Assembly: GCF_003855495.1 (NCBI RefSeq)
Contig: NZ_CP034086.1
Span: forward strand, 3,447,501 to 3,511,500
From: Methylocystis rosea
Lineage (GTDB): Bacteria > Pseudomonadota > Alphaproteobacteria > Rhizobiales > Beijerinckiaceae
Reading direction: 5' to 3'
Length of the DNA stretch: 64,000 nt
Part shown: in pieces, positions 24,673 through 35,639 of the stretch
Layout of the letters: each line of letters starts with the position of its first letter
Position numbering within the stretch: the first letter of the stretch is position 1
Notes under the pieces: model-generated
Told to the model about the DNA's origin: nothing
Seen by the model: only the letters and a program-made list of their open reading frames with translations
Database searches by the model: none
Made by a program: the position numbers and the translations under genes

Positions 24673-25542
24673 ATGCAAATTGCCGACCGTATCGAACAGG
24701 CGCTCGACCGCGCCGTGGCGCTGGCGCAGGGTCCCGGCGCGCCGCCGCTGCTGGCGTCGGCGCTGCGCTACGCCGTATTTCCCGCAGGCCACCGCATCCG
24801 CCCGCAGCTTTGCCTTGCCGTGGCCGGCGCCTGTGGCGACGCCGATCCGCAGTCCGCCGACGCCGCCGCGGCGGCGATCGAGCTTTTGCATTGCGCTTCG
24901 CTCGTCCATGACGATCTGCCCTGTTTCGACGATTCCGCTCTGCGTCGCGGCAAGGCCTCGGTTCACGCCGAATATGGCGCTCCGCTCGCGGTGCTGACCG
25001 GCGACGCGCTGATCGTTCACGCCTTCGCGACGCTCGGGCAGGTTGCGGCGCGCGACCCCGCGCGCCTCGCGACGCTGCTCGGCATCGTCACGGAGGCGGT
25101 GGGATCGCCCGGCGGCATCGTCGCCGGGCAGGCCTGGGAATGCGAGGTCGCCGTGCCGCTGGCCGATTACCAGCGCGCGAAGACTGGCGCGCTCTTCGTC
25201 GCCGCGACGCGGGCCGGCGCGGCCGCCGCCGGCGTCGAGGCGGAGCCCTGGCGCATGCTCGGCGACAAACTCGGCGAGGCCTATCAGGTCGCGGACGATC
25301 TGCGCGACGTGCTGTGCGATTCTGACGAACTCGGCAAGCCCATCGGCCAGGACGCCGTGCGCCTGCGCCCCAACGCGGCGGCGCAGCTCGGCGTCGGGGG
25401 CGCCAAGGCAAGGCTCGAGGAGCTGGTCAGGGCCGCAGTGGAGTCGATTCCCGATTGCCCCGGGGCCACGGAGCTGCGCTTGCTGATCAAGGCGCAGACG
25501 GCGCTGTTCTTTCCCAAACAGCTCGCCCGCGAAGCGGCCTGA
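24673..25542 (+). CDS. crtE: Geranylgeranyl diphosphate synthase CrtE
   Basis: 289-aa polyprenyl synthetase producing the C20 precursor for carotenoids and the bacteriochlorophyll tail. First aspartate-rich motif DDLPCFDD (about residue 80), second DDLRDVL (about residue 213), plus GHRIRPQL for the IPP site. GCGGAGGCGGGCC upstream gives a ribosome site before ATG 24673. crtF follows 11 bp downstream. Confidence 0.93.
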   Translation: MQIADRIEQALDRAVALAQGPGAPPLLASALRYAVFPAGHRIRPQLCLAVAGACGDADPQSADAAAAAIELLHCASLVHDDLPCFDDSALRRGKASVHAEYGAPLAVLTGDALIVHAFATLGQVAARDPARLATLLGIVTEAVGSPGGIVAGQAWECEVAVPLADYQRAKTGALFVAATRAGAAAAGVEAEPWRMLGDKLGEAYQVADDLRDVLCDSDELGKPIGQDAVRLRPNAAAQLGVGGAKARLEELVRAAVESIPDCPGATELRLLIKAQTALFFPKQLAREAA

Positions 25543-25553
25543 GCGGACCGCCG

Positions 25554-26687
25554 ATGTCGGCCGCACTGCATCCTGCGCCTGGCGGTCGCGCCGCCTGGCG
25601 AGAACGCTGGCTCAACTGGCGCAACGGCCTCGTCGCCGACCCGCGATTTCAGCGCTGGGCGGCGGTCTCGCCGTTCACGCGTTTCATCGCCCAGCGCCGC
25701 GCCAAGGCGCTCTTCGACCTTTGCGCCGGCTTCGTCTATTCGCAGATCCTGCTCGCCTGCGTGCGGCTGCGGCTCTTTGAGACGCTCGCGGCCGGCCCGC
25801 AGGATGTAATTGATATCGCTTCGCGGCTCGCTCTCTCGCCCGAGGCCGCACATCGGCTGCTGCGCGCCGCGGCGTCGCTGCGTCTCTTGCGCGCGCTGCC
25901 GAATGACCGTTTCGCGCTCGACGATCTTGGCGCCTCGATGCTCGGCAATCCTTCGGTCGCCGCCTTTGTCGAGCATCACACGCTGCTTTACGACGATCTG
26001 CGCGACCCGGTCGCGCTGCTGCGCGGCGAAACGACGACGCGGCTCTCGGCTTTCTGGCCCTACGCCAAAGGCGGCACCGGGGACGAGGCGGCGTGCGGCG
26101 CCTATAGCGAGCTGATGGCGCGCTCGCAAAAGCTCATCGCGCAAGACGTGCTCGACGCCTATCGGCTTGACCGCCATCGATGTCTGCTCGACATCGGCGG
26201 CGGCGAGGGCGCTTTCCTCGCCGCCGTCGCGGCAAGGCATCCGGCGCTGCGCCTGCAGCTCTTCGATCTGCCGCCGGTCGCGGCCCGCGCCAGCCGTCTC
26301 CTTGCGGCGCAGGGGCTGTCGCGGGTCGAAATCCATGCCGGGAGCTTTCTCGAAACGCCGCCCCCGACCGGCGCCGACGTCGTCACGCTCATTCGCGTGC
26401 TGCACGATCACGACGATGAGAAAGCCCTCGCCGCGCTAGGCGCCGCGTACGCCGCTCTGCCTCCTGGCGGCACGCTGGTCATCGCCGAACCCATGGCGCA
26501 GACGCCCGGCGCGAAAGCGATCGGCGACGCCTATTTCGGCTTCTATTTGCTGGCGATGGGCAGCGGCCGCCCCCGCCGCCACGCTGAAATGACGCGGCTG
26601 CTCCAAGCCGCCGGCTTTGAACGGATTCGCGCCCTTAGATCGTCGCGTCCGCTTTTCGCCAGCGTGCTGACTGCGCGTCGTGTGTAA
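25554..26687 (+). CDS. crtF: Hydroxyneurosporene-O-methyltransferase CrtF
   Basis: 377-aa SAM-dependent methyltransferase making the 1-methoxy group of spheroidene/spirilloxanthin carotenoids. C-terminal Rossmann methyltransferase with LLDIGGGEGAFLAAVA near residue 210 and LIRVLHDHDDEKA; N-terminal dimerisation domain (PFTRFIAQRRAKALFDLCAGF). ATG 25554 follows crtE closely; the longer frame is crtE overlap. Followed by the bchC operator region. Confidence 0.92.
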   Translation: MSAALHPAPGGRAAWRERWLNWRNGLVADPRFQRWAAVSPFTRFIAQRRAKALFDLCAGFVYSQILLACVRLRLFETLAAGPQDVIDIASRLALSPEAAHRLLRAAASLRLLRALPNDRFALDDLGASMLGNPSVAAFVEHHTLLYDDLRDPVALLRGETTTRLSAFWPYAKGGTGDEAACGAYSELMARSQKLIAQDVLDAYRLDRHRCLLDIGGGEGAFLAAVAARHPALRLQLFDLPPVAARASRLLAAQGLSRVEIHAGSFLETPPPTGADVVTLIRVLHDHDDEKALAALGAAYAALPPGGTLVIAEPMAQTPGAKAIGDAYFGFYLLAMGSGRPRRHAEMTRLLQAAGFERIRALRSSRPLFASVLTARRV

Positions 26688-26694
26688 TATTTAC

Positions 26695-26726
26695 TTGACG
26701 CAATTTAATGTCAATATAAACTGACG
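26695..26726. promoter_or_regulatory. PpsR-type operator array before bchC
   Basis: Three half-sites in a row: TTGAC, TGTCA and CTGAC. TGT-N12-ACG (26709-26726) is one base off the operator consensus, and TTGAC-N10-GTCAA overlaps it to the left. TTGACG at 26695 also resembles a -35 box. Sits 48 bp before bchC. Confidence 0.5.
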
Positions 26727-26773
26727 ATCGATCCAAGTTGGTTCACCTTCAGCGCGCACGCCGCGAAAGGCCG

Positions 26774-27718
26774 ATGATGTTGGAAGCGCTTGCCATCGTC
26801 CTTGAAGAGCCAGGAAGGCTGGCGCTCAGCCGCCTGCCGCTCGACGCGCCCGGCGCCGCCGACGTCGTCGTCGAAACCGCCTGGAGCGGAATCAGCACTG
26901 GCACGGAGCGACTCCTCTATAGCGGGCGCATGCCGGACTTCCCGGGCATGGGCTATCCGCTCGTCCCCGGCTACGAGACCGTCGGCGAAATCGTCGAAGC
27001 GGGTCCCGCCAGCGGCTATAGCGTTGGTCAGCGCGTCTTTGCGCCGGGAGCGACCTGCTACGGCGCCGTTCGGGGACTGTTTGGCGGCGCCGCCTCGCAT
27101 CTTGTCGTCAAAGGCGCTCGCGTCGCCGCCATTCCCAGAGAGCTTGGCGACAGAGGCGTGCTGCTTGCGCTCGCAGCCACCGCGCAGCACGCGCGCGGCG
27201 ACGTCGCGGCGCAAGGCGCCGAGCTCATCGTCGGACATGGCGTCCTTGGACGGTTGCTCGCGCGTCTTTCCGTCGCCGCCGGCGGCGCGCCGACCGTGTG
27301 GGAGCGCGATCCGCAACGCGCTGAAGGCGCCGACGCCTATCTCGTGATGACGCCGGAGGACGATGCGCGCCGCGACTATCGCGTGATCTACGACGTCAGC
27401 GGCGATCCGACGATCCTCGACGCTCTCATCGCGCGTCTCGCGCCTGGCGGCGAGATCGTTCTCGCCGGCTTTTATGAGCGTCACCTCGCTTTCGCCTTTC
27501 CGCCCGCCTTCATGCGCGAGGCGCGCCTGCGGGTCGCGGCCCAGTGGCGCGCCGACGATCTCAAGAGCGTGATTGGTCTCGTCGAAGACGGACGTCTTTC
27601 GCTCGAAGGGCTGATCACGCATCGGCGCTTCGCGCTGCAGGCGCGAGACGCCTATCCGATCGCCTTCGACGATCCGCGCTGTCTGAAAATGGTTCTCGAT
27701 TGGAGAGCGGTAGCATGA
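26774..27718 (+). CDS. bchC: BchC, 3-hydroxyethyl bacteriochlorophyllide a dehydrogenase
   Basis: 314-aa medium-chain dehydrogenase-like enzyme oxidising the C3 hydroxyethyl group to the acetyl of bacteriochlorophyllide a. Family features are WSGISTGTERLLYSG, PLVPGYETVGEIVE and GHGVLGRLLARL. ATG 26774 is preferred (ATG 26777 next to it). Its stop overlaps the bchX start by ATGA. Confidence 0.92.
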   Translation: MMLEALAIVLEEPGRLALSRLPLDAPGAADVVVETAWSGISTGTERLLYSGRMPDFPGMGYPLVPGYETVGEIVEAGPASGYSVGQRVFAPGATCYGAVRGLFGGAASHLVVKGARVAAIPRELGDRGVLLALAATAQHARGDVAAQGAELIVGHGVLGRLLARLSVAAGGAPTVWERDPQRAEGADAYLVMTPEDDARRDYRVIYDVSGDPTILDALIARLAPGGEIVLAGFYERHLAFAFPPAFMREARLRVAAQWRADDLKSVIGLVEDGRLSLEGLITHRRFALQARDAYPIAFDDPRCLKMVLDWRAVA

Positions 27719-28731
27719 ATGACTCGCAAGGCTTTCTCACCGCCGACGAACTCGCCAATCCGCCCGCGCATCTTCTGCGCGAGGAAGCCGCCATAGAACC
27801 AGATCCGGCGCCGACGACCGCGACCAAAGACACGCAGATCATCGCGATCTACGGCAAGGGCGGCATCGGCAAGAGCTTCACCCTCGCCAATCTCTCCTAC
27901 ATGATGGCGCAGCAGGGAAAGAAAGTGCTGCTCATTGGCTGTGATCCAAAGAGCGACACGACCTCGCTGCTGTTTGGCGGACGCGCCTGCCCGACGATCA
28001 TCGAAACATCGACGAAGAAAAAGCTCGCAGGCGACCAAGTCGCGATCGGCGACGTCTGTTTCAAGCGCGACGGCGTCTTCGCCATGGAGCTAGGCGGGCC
28101 GGAGGTCGGACGCGGTTGTGGCGGACGCGGCATCATTCATGGTTTCGAGCTTTTGGAAAAGCTCGGCTTCCACGAATGGGGCTTTGACTACGTGTTGCTG
28201 GACTTCCTCGGCGACGTGGTGTGCGGCGGCTTCGGCCTGCCGATCGCGCGCGACATGTGCCAGAAGGTCATCGTCGTCGGCTCGAATGATCTGCAGTCGC
28301 TCTACGTCGCCAACAATGTCTGCTCGGCGGTGGAATATTTCCATAAGCTCGGCGGCAATGTCGGCGTCGGCGGCCTCGTCATTAACAAGGACGACGGCAC
28401 CGGCGAAGCGCAGGCCTTTGCAAAAGCCGCCGGCATACCGATTCTGGCGTCGATCCCGGCCGACGACGACATCCGCCGCAAGAGCGCGAATTACGACATC
28501 ATCGGCCGTCCTGATGGACGCTGGGGCGCGCTCTTTGCCGAACTCGCCGGAAATGTCGCAGACGCGAAGGCGCATCGTCCGACGCCGCTGACGCAGGACG
28601 AACTGCTCGGCCTTTTCTCCGGCGAATCGGTCGGACGCGACGTCGTGCTCGAGCCTGCGACGCCGCAGGACATGTGCGGCGGAACGCTGACGCAAAAGCC
28701 CTCTCTCGAAGTCGTCTACGAAGCGATCTGA
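27715..28731 (+). CDS. bchX: Chlorophyllide reductase iron protein BchX
   Basis: 338-aa NifH-like ATPase of chlorophyllide a oxidoreductase, which passes electrons to BchYZ to reduce ring B. Walker A GKGGIGKS about residues 46-53, Cys ligand regions GRGCGGRG and DVVCGGFG. The N-terminal 40 residues before the P-loop are typical of BchX and set it apart from NifH and BchL. First of bchXYZ. Confidence 0.96.
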   Translation: MNDSQGFLTADELANPPAHLLREEAAIEPDPAPTTATKDTQIIAIYGKGGIGKSFTLANLSYMMAQQGKKVLLIGCDPKSDTTSLLFGGRACPTIIETSTKKKLAGDQVAIGDVCFKRDGVFAMELGGPEVGRGCGGRGIIHGFELLEKLGFHEWGFDYVLLDFLGDVVCGGFGLPIARDMCQKVIVVGSNDLQSLYVANNVCSAVEYFHKLGGNVGVGGLVINKDDGTGEAQAFAKAAGIPILASIPADDDIRRKSANYDIIGRPDGRWGALFAELAGNVADAKAHRPTPLTQDELLGLFSGESVGRDVVLEPATPQDMCGGTLTQKPSLEVVYEAI

Positions 28732-28743
28732 GGGAAGCGAAAG

Positions 28744-30285
28744 ATGGATGATCTCGGCTCCAACACGGTCGCTCTCGACACGGCGAATGATGTCGCCGCC
28801 GCGGCGCTGCAGACGGATGGACTGGGCTGTCATGCGGGCAAGGAGAGGCTACGCTCCGCCGCCCAAGCCGCCGGCATGAGCGAGACGCTCGGCCAATATG
28901 CGAAGGACTATCCGCAAGGCCCGCATGATCAGCCGCAGAGCATGTGTCCGGCCTTCGGATCGCTGCGCGTCGGCCTGCGCATGCGCCGCACGGCGATGGT
29001 GCTTTCAGGTTCCGCCTGCTGCGTTTACGGCCTCACCTTCACGTCGCATTTCTACGGCGCGAAGCGCACCGTCGGCTATGTGCCGTTCAATTCGGAGACG
29101 CTCGTCACCGGCAAATTATTCGAGGACATTCGCGACGCGGTTCACGGCCTCGCCGATCCTGAGAATTACGACGCAATCGTCGTCATCAATCTCTGTGTGC
29201 CGACCGCGTCGGGCGTGCCGCTACGACTGCTGCCGAAAGAGATCAACGGCGTGCGCGTCATCGGCATTGACGTGCCCGGTTTTGGCGTGCCGACGCATGC
29301 CGAGGCAAAGGATGTGCTCGCCGGCGCCATGCTGCGCTTCGCGCGGCTCGAGGCGGAGCAGGGACCGGTTCAGGCGCCGCGTGCGCCGCGCGCCGAAAAG
29401 CCGACGATCTCCTTGCTCGGCGAGATGTTCCCCGCCGATCCGATGCAGATCGGCGCGATGCTGGATCTCCTGGGCCTCGCCGCCGGGCCGGTGACGCCGA
29501 CCCGCGAGTGGCGCGAACTTTATGGCGCATTGGATTGCGCGGCGGTCGCCGCGATTCACCCGTTCTATGCTTCCTGCGTGCGCGAATTCGAAGCCGCCGG
29601 GCGCGCCGTGGTGGGCTCGGCGCCCGTCGGTCACGACGGAACGGCGGCCTGGCTCGAGGCGATCGGCGCCGCGTGCAACGTCGCGCGCGACACAATCGAC
29701 GCGGCGAAGAATCGGCTGCTGCCCGCAATAAAAAGCGCCCTGTCAGCGGCCCCGATCGCCGGACGCGTAACGCTTTCCGGCTATGAAGGCTCAGAACTCC
29801 TCGTCGGCCGCCTGCTCGTCGAATCCGGCGCCGACCTTCGCTATGTCGGCACCGCCTGTCCGCGCACACGCTTCTCCGATGCCGATCGTGAATGGCTCGA
29901 AGCGAAAGGTGTGCATGTGCAGTTTCGCGCCTCGCTCGAACAGGACTTCGCCGCCTTCGACGAATTCAAGCCGGATTTCGCCATCGGCACGACGCCGGTG
30001 GTGCAGAAGGCGAAGCAGAATGCGACGCCGGCGCTCTATTTCACCAATCTCATCTCCGCGCGCCCGCTGATGGGCGTCGCCGGCGCAGGCTCGCTTGCGA
30101 AAGTCGTCAACACAGCGATCGCCAATCGCGGACGCTTCGACGAAATGAATGATTTCTTCGAAGGCGTGGGCAAAGGATTTGCGGCGGGCGTTTGGCAGGA
30201 CGTTCCGCGGGACCGTCCCGAGTTCGCGAAGAAGCAGCGCGCGAAAACCGCGGCGAAGCCCATCGAGGAGATGGGCGCATGCTAG
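28744..30285 (+). CDS. bchY: Chlorophyllide reductase subunit BchY
   Basis: 513-aa NifD/BchN-like subunit of chlorophyllide a reductase holding the catalytic cluster with BchZ. Cys-containing blocks [23 protein letters not shown] and [11 protein letters not shown] are visible. GAGGGAAG before ATG 28744. The last codons overlap bchZ by 7 bp. Confidence 0.95.
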   Translation: MDDLGSNTVALDTANDVAAAALQTDGLGCHAGKERLRSAAQAAGMSETLGQYAKDYPQGPHDQPQSMCPAFGSLRVGLRMRRTAMVLSGSACCVYGLTFTSHFYGAKRTVGYVPFNSETLVTGKLFEDIRDAVHGLADPENYDAIVVINLCVPTASGVPLRLLPKEINGVRVIGIDVPGFGVPTHAEAKDVLAGAMLRFARLEAEQGPVQAPRAPRAEKPTISLLGEMFPADPMQIGAMLDLLGLAAGPVTPTREWRELYGALDCAAVAAIHPFYASCVREFEAAGRAVVGSAPVGHDGTAAWLEAIGAACNVARDTIDAAKNRLLPAIKSALSAAPIAGRVTLSGYEGSELLVGRLLVESGADLRYVGTACPRTRFSDADREWLEAKGVHVQFRASLEQDFAAFDEFKPDFAIGTTPVVQKAKQNATPALYFTNLISARPLMGVAGAGSLAKVVNTAIANRGRFDEMNDFFEGVGKGFAAGVWQDVPRDRPEFAKKQRAKTAAKPIEEMGAC

Positions 30286-31736
30286 TCCTCGATCACGATC
30301 GCGCCGGCGGCTATTGGGGCGCCGTCTATGTCTTCACGGCGATCAAAGGCTTGCAGGTCGTCATCGACGGTCCGGTCGGCTGCGAAAATCTACCCGTCAC
30401 CTCGGTGCTGCATTACACCGACGCGCTGCCGCCGCATGAGCTGCCGATCGTCGTCACCGGACTGTCGGAAGAGGAACTCGGGCGCCACGGCACCGAAGGC
30501 GCGATGAAGCGCGCCCATGCGACGCTTGATCCCGATCTGCCGAGCGTCGTCGTCACCGGCTCCATCGCCGAAATGATCGGCGGCGGGGTGACGCCTGAGG
30601 GAACCGGCATCCAGCGCTTTCTGCCGCGCACGATCGACGAGGATCAGTGGCAGTGCGCCAATCGCGCGATGAGCTGGCTCTGGAGCGAATATGGCCTGAA
30701 GAAAGGCAAGACTCCGAAGCGCAAAGCGCGCGCGGCTGGCGAGAAGCCGCGCGTCAACATCATCGGCCCCTGCTACGGCGTCTTCAACATGCCGTCCGAT
30801 CTTGCGGAAATGAAGCGGCTGGTCGAAGGAATCGGCGCCGAGATCAACATGATCTTTCCACTCGGCAGCCATATCGCCGACACGCCGAAACTCGCGGACG
30901 CCGACGTCAACATCTGCATGTATCGCGAGTTCGGCCGCCATCTTTGCGAGGCGCTGGAGCGTCCCTATCTCCAGGCGCCGATCGGGCTGCACAGCACGAC
31001 GAAATTTCTGCGCACGCTCGGGCAAGAACTGGGTCTCGATCCCGAGCCGTTCATCGAACGCGAGAAGCACACGACGATCAAGCCGCTGTGGGATCTGTGG
31101 CGATCGGTGACGCAGGATTTCTTTGGAAGCGCCAACTTCGGCATCGTCGCGACGGACACCTATGCGCGCGGCGTGCGGCATTTTCTCGAAGACGAAATGG
31201 GCCTGCCCTGCGCCTTCGCCGTCAGCCGGCGCCCGGGCGAGAAGACCGACAACGCGGCGGTGCGCAAGGCGGTGAAGGAGACGCCGCCGCTCGTTCTCTT
31301 CGGCAGCTACAACGAGCGCATGTATGCGGCGGAAGCCGGTGGACGCTCAATCTATATTCCGGCGTCCTTCCCCGGCGCGATCATCCGGCGCCACGCCGGC
31401 ACGCCCTTCATGGGCTATTCGGGCGCCGTCTATCTCGTGCAGGAAGTCTGCAACGCGCTGTTCGATGCGCTCTTCAACATTCTGCCGCTCGGGACCGAGC
31501 TCGACAAGGTCGAGCCGACTCCCGCGCGGCTGCATCGCGAAATCGCCTGGGATGACGCCGCGAAATCGATGCTTGACGATCTCGTCGAAGCGACGCCGCT
31601 GCTGGTGCGCATCTCTGCGGCCAAACGCCTGCGCGACGCCGCCGAGCGCGCGGCGCGCAGCGCCGGCGACGACATGGTGACGGCGGCGCGGGTCGAACGC
31701 GCGCGCGACTTGGTGATGGAAGGGCGGGGCGTATGA
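30279..31736 (+). CDS. bchZ: Chlorophyllide reductase subunit BchZ
   Basis: 485-aa NifK/BchB-like subunit. Begins [19 protein letters not shown] and contains [35 protein letters not shown] Cys ligand region, then [16 protein letters not shown]-terminal domain shared with BchB ([16 protein letters not shown]). Start set inside the longer frame at 30279, overlapping bchY. Confidence 0.95.
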   Translation: MLVLDHDRAGGYWGAVYVFTAIKGLQVVIDGPVGCENLPVTSVLHYTDALPPHELPIVVTGLSEEELGRHGTEGAMKRAHATLDPDLPSVVVTGSIAEMIGGGVTPEGTGIQRFLPRTIDEDQWQCANRAMSWLWSEYGLKKGKTPKRKARAAGEKPRVNIIGPCYGVFNMPSDLAEMKRLVEGIGAEINMIFPLGSHIADTPKLADADVNICMYREFGRHLCEALERPYLQAPIGLHSTTKFLRTLGQELGLDPEPFIEREKHTTIKPLWDLWRSVTQDFFGSANFGIVATDTYARGVRHFLEDEMGLPCAFAVSRRPGEKTDNAAVRKAVKETPPLVLFGSYNERMYAAEAGGRSIYIPASFPGAIIRRHAGTPFMGYSGAVYLVQEVCNALFDALFNILPLGTELDKVEPTPARLHREIAWDDAAKSMLDDLVEATPLLVRISAAKRLRDAAERAARSAGDDMVTAARVERARDLVMEGRGV

Positions 31737-31788
31737 CGCATCGCACGACGCCGGTGAAAACTCTCGTTCTCGCATGGAAGGAGAAGCC

Positions 31789-32064
31789 ATGAGTTCCGCG
31801 ATCTATTCGACCCCCGATCTTCGCGCGACCGAATTCAAATTCCAGCTGCTGCTCGGCGTGTTGTTCCCGGCGTTCCTCGTCGCGACGGCGGCGCAGCGCC
31901 TTTTGCAGCGCGCGCGCAGCCATGGAGAAGCGCGGCGCCCATCGACCGCATCGGTCGTCGCCGAAGCGCGCGAGCACATGCTGATCGTGATCTCCTACGC
32001 CTTGATCGCGCGCGCCATGTTGCAGAGCTTCGCCCGGGAAAGCCGGGCGGAACGCCTGTCGTGA
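31789..32064 (+). CDS. pufQ: PufQ-like protein
   Basis: 91-aa protein with one hydrophobic helix (FQLLLGVLFPAFLVATAAQ) after the typical ATEFKF segment, and a second hydrophobic stretch MLIVISYALIARAML. Position between bchZ and pufB is that of pufQ, which supports bacteriochlorophyll delivery or synthesis. Similarity to known PufQ is weak by eye, so the call rests largely on position. GGAGAAGCC gives the ribosome site for ATG 31789. Confidence 0.6.
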   Translation: MSSAIYSTPDLRATEFKFQLLLGVLFPAFLVATAAQRLLQRARSHGEARRPSTASVVAEAREHMLIVISYALIARAMLQSFARESRAERLS

Positions 32065-32127
32065 CTCTCGGGTTGCGATGCTACCGCCGCGTAAGGCGTG
32101 CGCGGCAATTCTAACGGAGGTCAATAG

Positions 32128-32352
32128 ATGGCCATCGAGAGAGAAAGGAGTTCTCTGTCAGGTCTGACAGAGCCGGAGGCTATGGAATTTCATAGCCTCT
32201 TCGTCAGGAGCTTCCTGATCTTCACCTTCATCGCGATCATCGCGCATGTGCTGGTGTGGTTCTGGCGGCCCTGGTTGCCGGGTCCGAAGGGCTACGCTCT
32301 GCTCGACGGCGTGACGAACGCCGCTCATGCGGCGCTGTCGCTCCTCGGCTGA
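32128..32352 (+). CDS. pufB: LH1 beta polypeptide PufB
   Basis: 74-aa light-harvesting 1 beta chain. [33 protein letters not shown] has the single helix with the bacteriochlorophyll-binding His in AHVLVW. The C-terminus is longer than in many LH1 betas (about 20 residues after PGPKGY). Membrane protein of the core antenna; pairs with PufA. Preceded by ACGGAGG. Confidence 0.93.
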   Translation: MAIERERSSLSGLTEPEAMEFHSLFVRSFLIFTFIAIIAHVLVWFWRPWLPGPKGYALLDGVTNAAHAALSLLG

Positions 32353-32364
32353 TAGGAGATCGGC

Positions 32365-32562
32365 ATGCACAAAGTATGGCTGCTTTTCGATCCGCGTCGC
32401 ACGCTGGTCGCGCTCTTTACCTTCCTGTTCACGCTGGCGCTGCTGATTCATTTCATTCTGCTCAGCACCGACCGCTTCAACTGGCTGGAAGGGCCGCGTC
32501 CCGCGCGCACAGGACAGATCGAACAGACGATTCCCGGCGGCCCGCTCGCCGCATTCGGCTGA
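32365..32562 (+). CDS. pufA: LH1 alpha polypeptide PufA
   Basis: 65-aa LH1 alpha chain: [20 protein letters not shown] is the standard opening, with the ligand His in [18 protein letters not shown]. Forms the ring around the reaction centre with PufB. GGAG lies upstream of ATG 32365. A hairpin-forming spacer of 94 nt separates it from pufL. Confidence 0.94.
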   Translation: MHKVWLLFDPRRTLVALFTFLFTLALLIHFILLSTDRFNWLEGPRPARTGQIEQTIPGGPLAAFG

Positions 32563-32586
32563 TCGGTTCGACGCACATCACGCGCT

Positions 32587-32615
32587 GCGGACGGACGCGT
32601 TTCGCTTCCGCCCGC
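32587..32615 (+). other. Possible pufA-pufL intercistronic hairpin
   Basis: GCGGACGG (32587) can pair with CCGCCCGC (32608) with one A-C mismatch around a 13-nt loop. Hairpins here are known to protect pufBA message from decay in purple bacteria and so raise LH1 over reaction centre. Modest stability, no T-tract. Confidence 0.35.
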
Positions 32616-32656
32616 GGACGCAAACAATTTGACTGGCATCCGAGGGAGGCGCGGCC

Positions 32657-33481
32657 ATGGCCCTGCTGAGTTTCGAGCGAAAATATCGCGTGCGCGGCGG
32701 CACGCTCATCGGCGGCGACCTCTTCGATTTCTGGGTCGGCCCGTTTTACGTCGGCTTTTTCGGCGTGACGACGATCATCCTCTCGGCGCTCGGCACGGCG
32801 CTGATCATCTGGGGCGCGGCGATGGGCCCGACCTGGAATATCTGGCAGATCAACATCGCCCCGCCCGATCTTAAATATGGTCTGGCGCTCGCGCCGCTGA
32901 AGGAAGGCGGGCTCTGGCAGATCATCACCTTCTGCGCGACCGGCGCGTTCATTTCATGGGCGCTGCGCCAGGTTGAAATCTGTCGCAAGCTCGGCATGAA
33001 CTATCACGTGCCCATCGCCTTCGGTTTCGCGATCTTCGCCTATGTGGCGCTCGTCGTGATTCGTCCGCTGCTGCTGGGCGCCTGGGGTTTCGGTTTCCCC
33101 TACGGCATCATCAGTCATCTCGATTGGGTGTCGAACACCGGCTACCAATATCTGCATTTTCACTACAATCCCGCGCATATGATCGCGGTGTCGTTCTTCT
33201 TCGCGACATGTTTCGCCTTGTCGCTGCACGGCGCGCTGGTGCTATCCGCGACCAATCCCGGCAAGGGCGAGGCCGTGAAGACGCCCGAACACGAAGACAC
33301 ATTCTTCCGCGACTCGATCGGCTACTCCATCGGCACGCTCGGCATTCATCGGCTCGGCCTGTTTCTGGCGGTGTCCTCCGCATTCTGGAGCGCGGTGTGC
33401 ATGATCATCAGCGGCCCGTTCTGGACTCGCGGCTGGCCCGAGTGGTGGAACTGGTGGCTCAATCTTCCCGTCTGGCGCTAA
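32657..33481 (+). CDS. pufL: Photosynthetic reaction centre L subunit
   Basis: 274-aa L subunit with five membrane helices. Opens [15 protein letters not shown]; His ligands for special-pair and iron lie in [11 protein letters not shown] and [15 protein letters not shown]-terminus [14 protein letters not shown] is typical. GAGGGAGG precedes ATG 32657. pufM follows after 18 bp. Confidence 0.97.
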   Translation: MALLSFERKYRVRGGTLIGGDLFDFWVGPFYVGFFGVTTIILSALGTALIIWGAAMGPTWNIWQINIAPPDLKYGLALAPLKEGGLWQIITFCATGAFISWALRQVEICRKLGMNYHVPIAFGFAIFAYVALVVIRPLLLGAWGFGFPYGIISHLDWVSNTGYQYLHFHYNPAHMIAVSFFFATCFALSLHGALVLSATNPGKGEAVKTPEHEDTFFRDSIGYSIGTLGIHRLGLFLAVSSAFWSAVCMIISGPFWTRGWPEWWNWWLNLPVWR

Positions 33482-33499
33482 CGCGTAGGGAGACGAACC

Positions 33500-34477
33500 G
33501 TGGCCTATTATCAGAACATCTTTACGCAGGTTCAGGTCCGCGCCGATGCGCCGCACCCCGGCGTTCCCGTTCCCGGAATGAAGCGAACGAGTTGGGCGAC
33601 GTTTTCCCATCTTCTCGGACGCATCGGCAATGCGCAGATCGGGCCGATCTATCTCGGCTATCTCGGCACGCTGTCGCTTGTCTTCGGGTTCATCGCCTTC
33701 GAAATCATCGGCCTCAACATGTGGGCGTCGGTGAATTGGGATCCGGTGCAGTTCGTGCGGCAACTGCCGTGGCTGGCGCTTGAACCGCCAAAGCCGCAAT
33801 ACGGAATCAAGATCTTTCCGCCGCTCAGCGAGGGCGGGTGGTGGCTGTTCGCCGGCTTTTTCCTAACGTCATCCGTGTTGCTGTGGTGGTGGCGCATGTA
33901 TCGCCGGGCGCGGGCCTTGGGTCTCGGCACGCATACAGCATGGGCCTTTCTCTCGGCGATCTGGCTCTATCTGGTGCTGGGCTTCATTCGTCCGCTGCTG
34001 ATGGGCAGCTGGAGTGAGGCGGTGCCGTTCGGCATTTTTCCGCATCTGGATTGGACCGCCGCCTTTTCCATCCGCTACGGCAATCTCTTCTACAATCCGT
34101 TTCACATGCTCTCGATCGTCTTCCTCTATGGATCGGCGCTGCTGTTCGCCATGCATGGCGCGACGATTCTGGCGGTCGGGCGTTTCGGCGGCGAGCGCGA
34201 GATCGAGCAGATCATCGATCGCGGCACCGCTTCGGAGCGCGCGGCGCTGTTCTGGCGCTGGACAATGGGCTTCAACGCAACGATGGAGTCCATCCACCGC
34301 TGGGCCTGGTGGTTCGCCGTGCTGTGCCCGTTGAGCGGCGGCATTGGCATTCTCCTTACCGGCACCGTCGTCGACAATTGGTATCTCTGGGGCGTGCTGC
34401 ATGGCATTGCGCCGGAATATCCGCATGTCTTCGCGCCGGTCGTCGATCCTGCGCTCACCACGGGAGGCGCGCCATGA
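33500..34477 (+). CDS. pufM: Photosynthetic reaction centre M subunit
   Basis: 325-aa M subunit. Opens [39 protein letters not shown] and [18 protein letters not shown] carry pigment, quinone and iron His ligands. GTG start at 33500 with GGGAGACG upstream. Last codons overlap pufC (ATGA). The product ends ...[10 protein letters not shown], without a PufX-type extension. Confidence 0.97.
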   Translation: MAYYQNIFTQVQVRADAPHPGVPVPGMKRTSWATFSHLLGRIGNAQIGPIYLGYLGTLSLVFGFIAFEIIGLNMWASVNWDPVQFVRQLPWLALEPPKPQYGIKIFPPLSEGGWWLFAGFFLTSSVLLWWWRMYRRARALGLGTHTAWAFLSAIWLYLVLGFIRPLLMGSWSEAVPFGIFPHLDWTAAFSIRYGNLFYNPFHMLSIVFLYGSALLFAMHGATILAVGRFGGEREIEQIIDRGTASERAALFWRWTMGFNATMESIHRWAWWFAVLCPLSGGIGILLTGTVVDNWYLWGVLHGIAPEYPHVFAPVVDPALTTGGAP

Positions 34478-35496
34478 GACTGGCTTTCTCTCTCCTCGGC
34501 ATCGTCGTGGCGACGCTGCTCACGGTCGCCATGCTGTTCACTCCCGGATGGGTTCGCCCGCCGATCATCAGCACACAAACCGGCTACCGCGGCACGGGCC
34601 AGGAGCAGCTCATCAGCGCCCAGAACAAGCGCATTCTGGAAGCGGCCAACGCCTTGCCGGCGCCGATCGATAAGGCGACGCCCTCGGGCGAGCGCGCGAC
34701 CAGCGCTTACAAGAACGTGAAAGTGCTGACCGACCTCAGCACGGATGAGTTCAACCGCCTGATGGTCGCCATCACGCAATGGGTGTCGCCCGACCAGGGC
34801 TGCAGCTATTGCCACACCGACGATCTCGCCGACGACGGGATTTACACCAAGATCGTCGCCCGGCGCATGATTGAAATGACGCGTGACCTCAACAAGGAAT
34901 GGACGTCGCATGTCGGCGATGTCGGCGTGACCTGCTACACCTGTCATCGCGGCCAGCCTGTGCCCAAAAACGTCTGGTACGAAAATCCGGGCGCGCGGCA
35001 CGCCGGCGGCATGGCGGCGCATAACTATGGCTTCGGCCATCCATCGACGTCGAATGGAACGACGGCGCTTCCCGTCGATCCGTTCACGCCGCATCTGCTC
35101 GGCGACGATAATATTCGCGTTGTGGGCAAAACCGCCCTGCCGACCACACGGGGCGCCTCCATCCAACAAACGGAGCAGAGCTACGCGCTGATGATGCACA
35201 TGTCACAAGCGCTCGGCGTTAATTGCACCTTCTGTCACAATAGCCGCGCATTCCTGGACTGGTCCCAGAGCGCGCCGCAGCGCACGGCCGCTTGGAACGG
35301 CTTGCAGATGATGCGGGAACTGAACGCCGTCTATCTTGAAACGCTGAAACCTCTGTATCCCGCCAATCGGTTAGGCCCGCTCGGCGACAGCCCGAAGGCC
35401 AATTGCGGGACCTGTCATCAGGGCGTGAGCAAGCCGCTTTACGGTCAGAGCATGTTGCAGGACTTCCCCGAGCTCGGCGGCAAGGCCGCGCGCTGA
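34474..35496 (+). CDS. pufC: Tetrahaem reaction-centre cytochrome c PufC
   Basis: 340-aa cytochrome subunit re-reducing the special pair. Four haem motifs: CSYCH, CYTCH, CTFCH and CGTCH. The N-terminus [21 protein letters not shown] is a membrane anchor or signal sequence; no lipobox Cys is seen, unlike some lipidated PufC. Start at ATG 34474 overlapping pufM. Presence of pufC and absence of pufX place the core complex with the Rhodopseudomonas/Bradyrhizobium type. Confidence 0.95.
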   Translation: MRLAFSLLGIVVATLLTVAMLFTPGWVRPPIISTQTGYRGTGQEQLISAQNKRILEAANALPAPIDKATPSGERATSAYKNVKVLTDLSTDEFNRLMVAITQWVSPDQGCSYCHTDDLADDGIYTKIVARRMIEMTRDLNKEWTSHVGDVGVTCYTCHRGQPVPKNVWYENPGARHAGGMAAHNYGFGHPSTSNGTTALPVDPFTPHLLGDDNIRVVGKTALPTTRGASIQQTEQSYALMMHMSQALGVNCTFCHNSRAFLDWSQSAPQRTAAWNGLQMMRELNAVYLETLKPLYPANRLGPLGDSPKANCGTCHQGVSKPLYGQSMLQDFPELGGKAAR

Positions 35497-35507
35497 CCGT
35501 CGGCTTT

Positions 35508-35543
35508 CGCCCGGCCGACGGCCACATCGGCCGGGCGCTTTTT
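35508..35543 (+). terminator. Rho-independent terminator of the puf operon
   Basis: GCCCGGCCGA (35509) pairs with TCGGCCGGGC (35527) in a 10-11 bp GC-rich stem with an 8-nt loop, followed by GCTTTTT. Lies 12 nt after the pufC stop and closes the bchCXYZ-puf transcription unit. Confidence 0.8.
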
Positions 35544-35639
35544 AGCCATTTTTGACAAGGATGGTCGCGCACGTCTCAATACCGGCAGTTTGGAGCTTTG
35601 CTTTCGTTTCGCTCGGCGCAAAGCAGGGAGGATGACGCC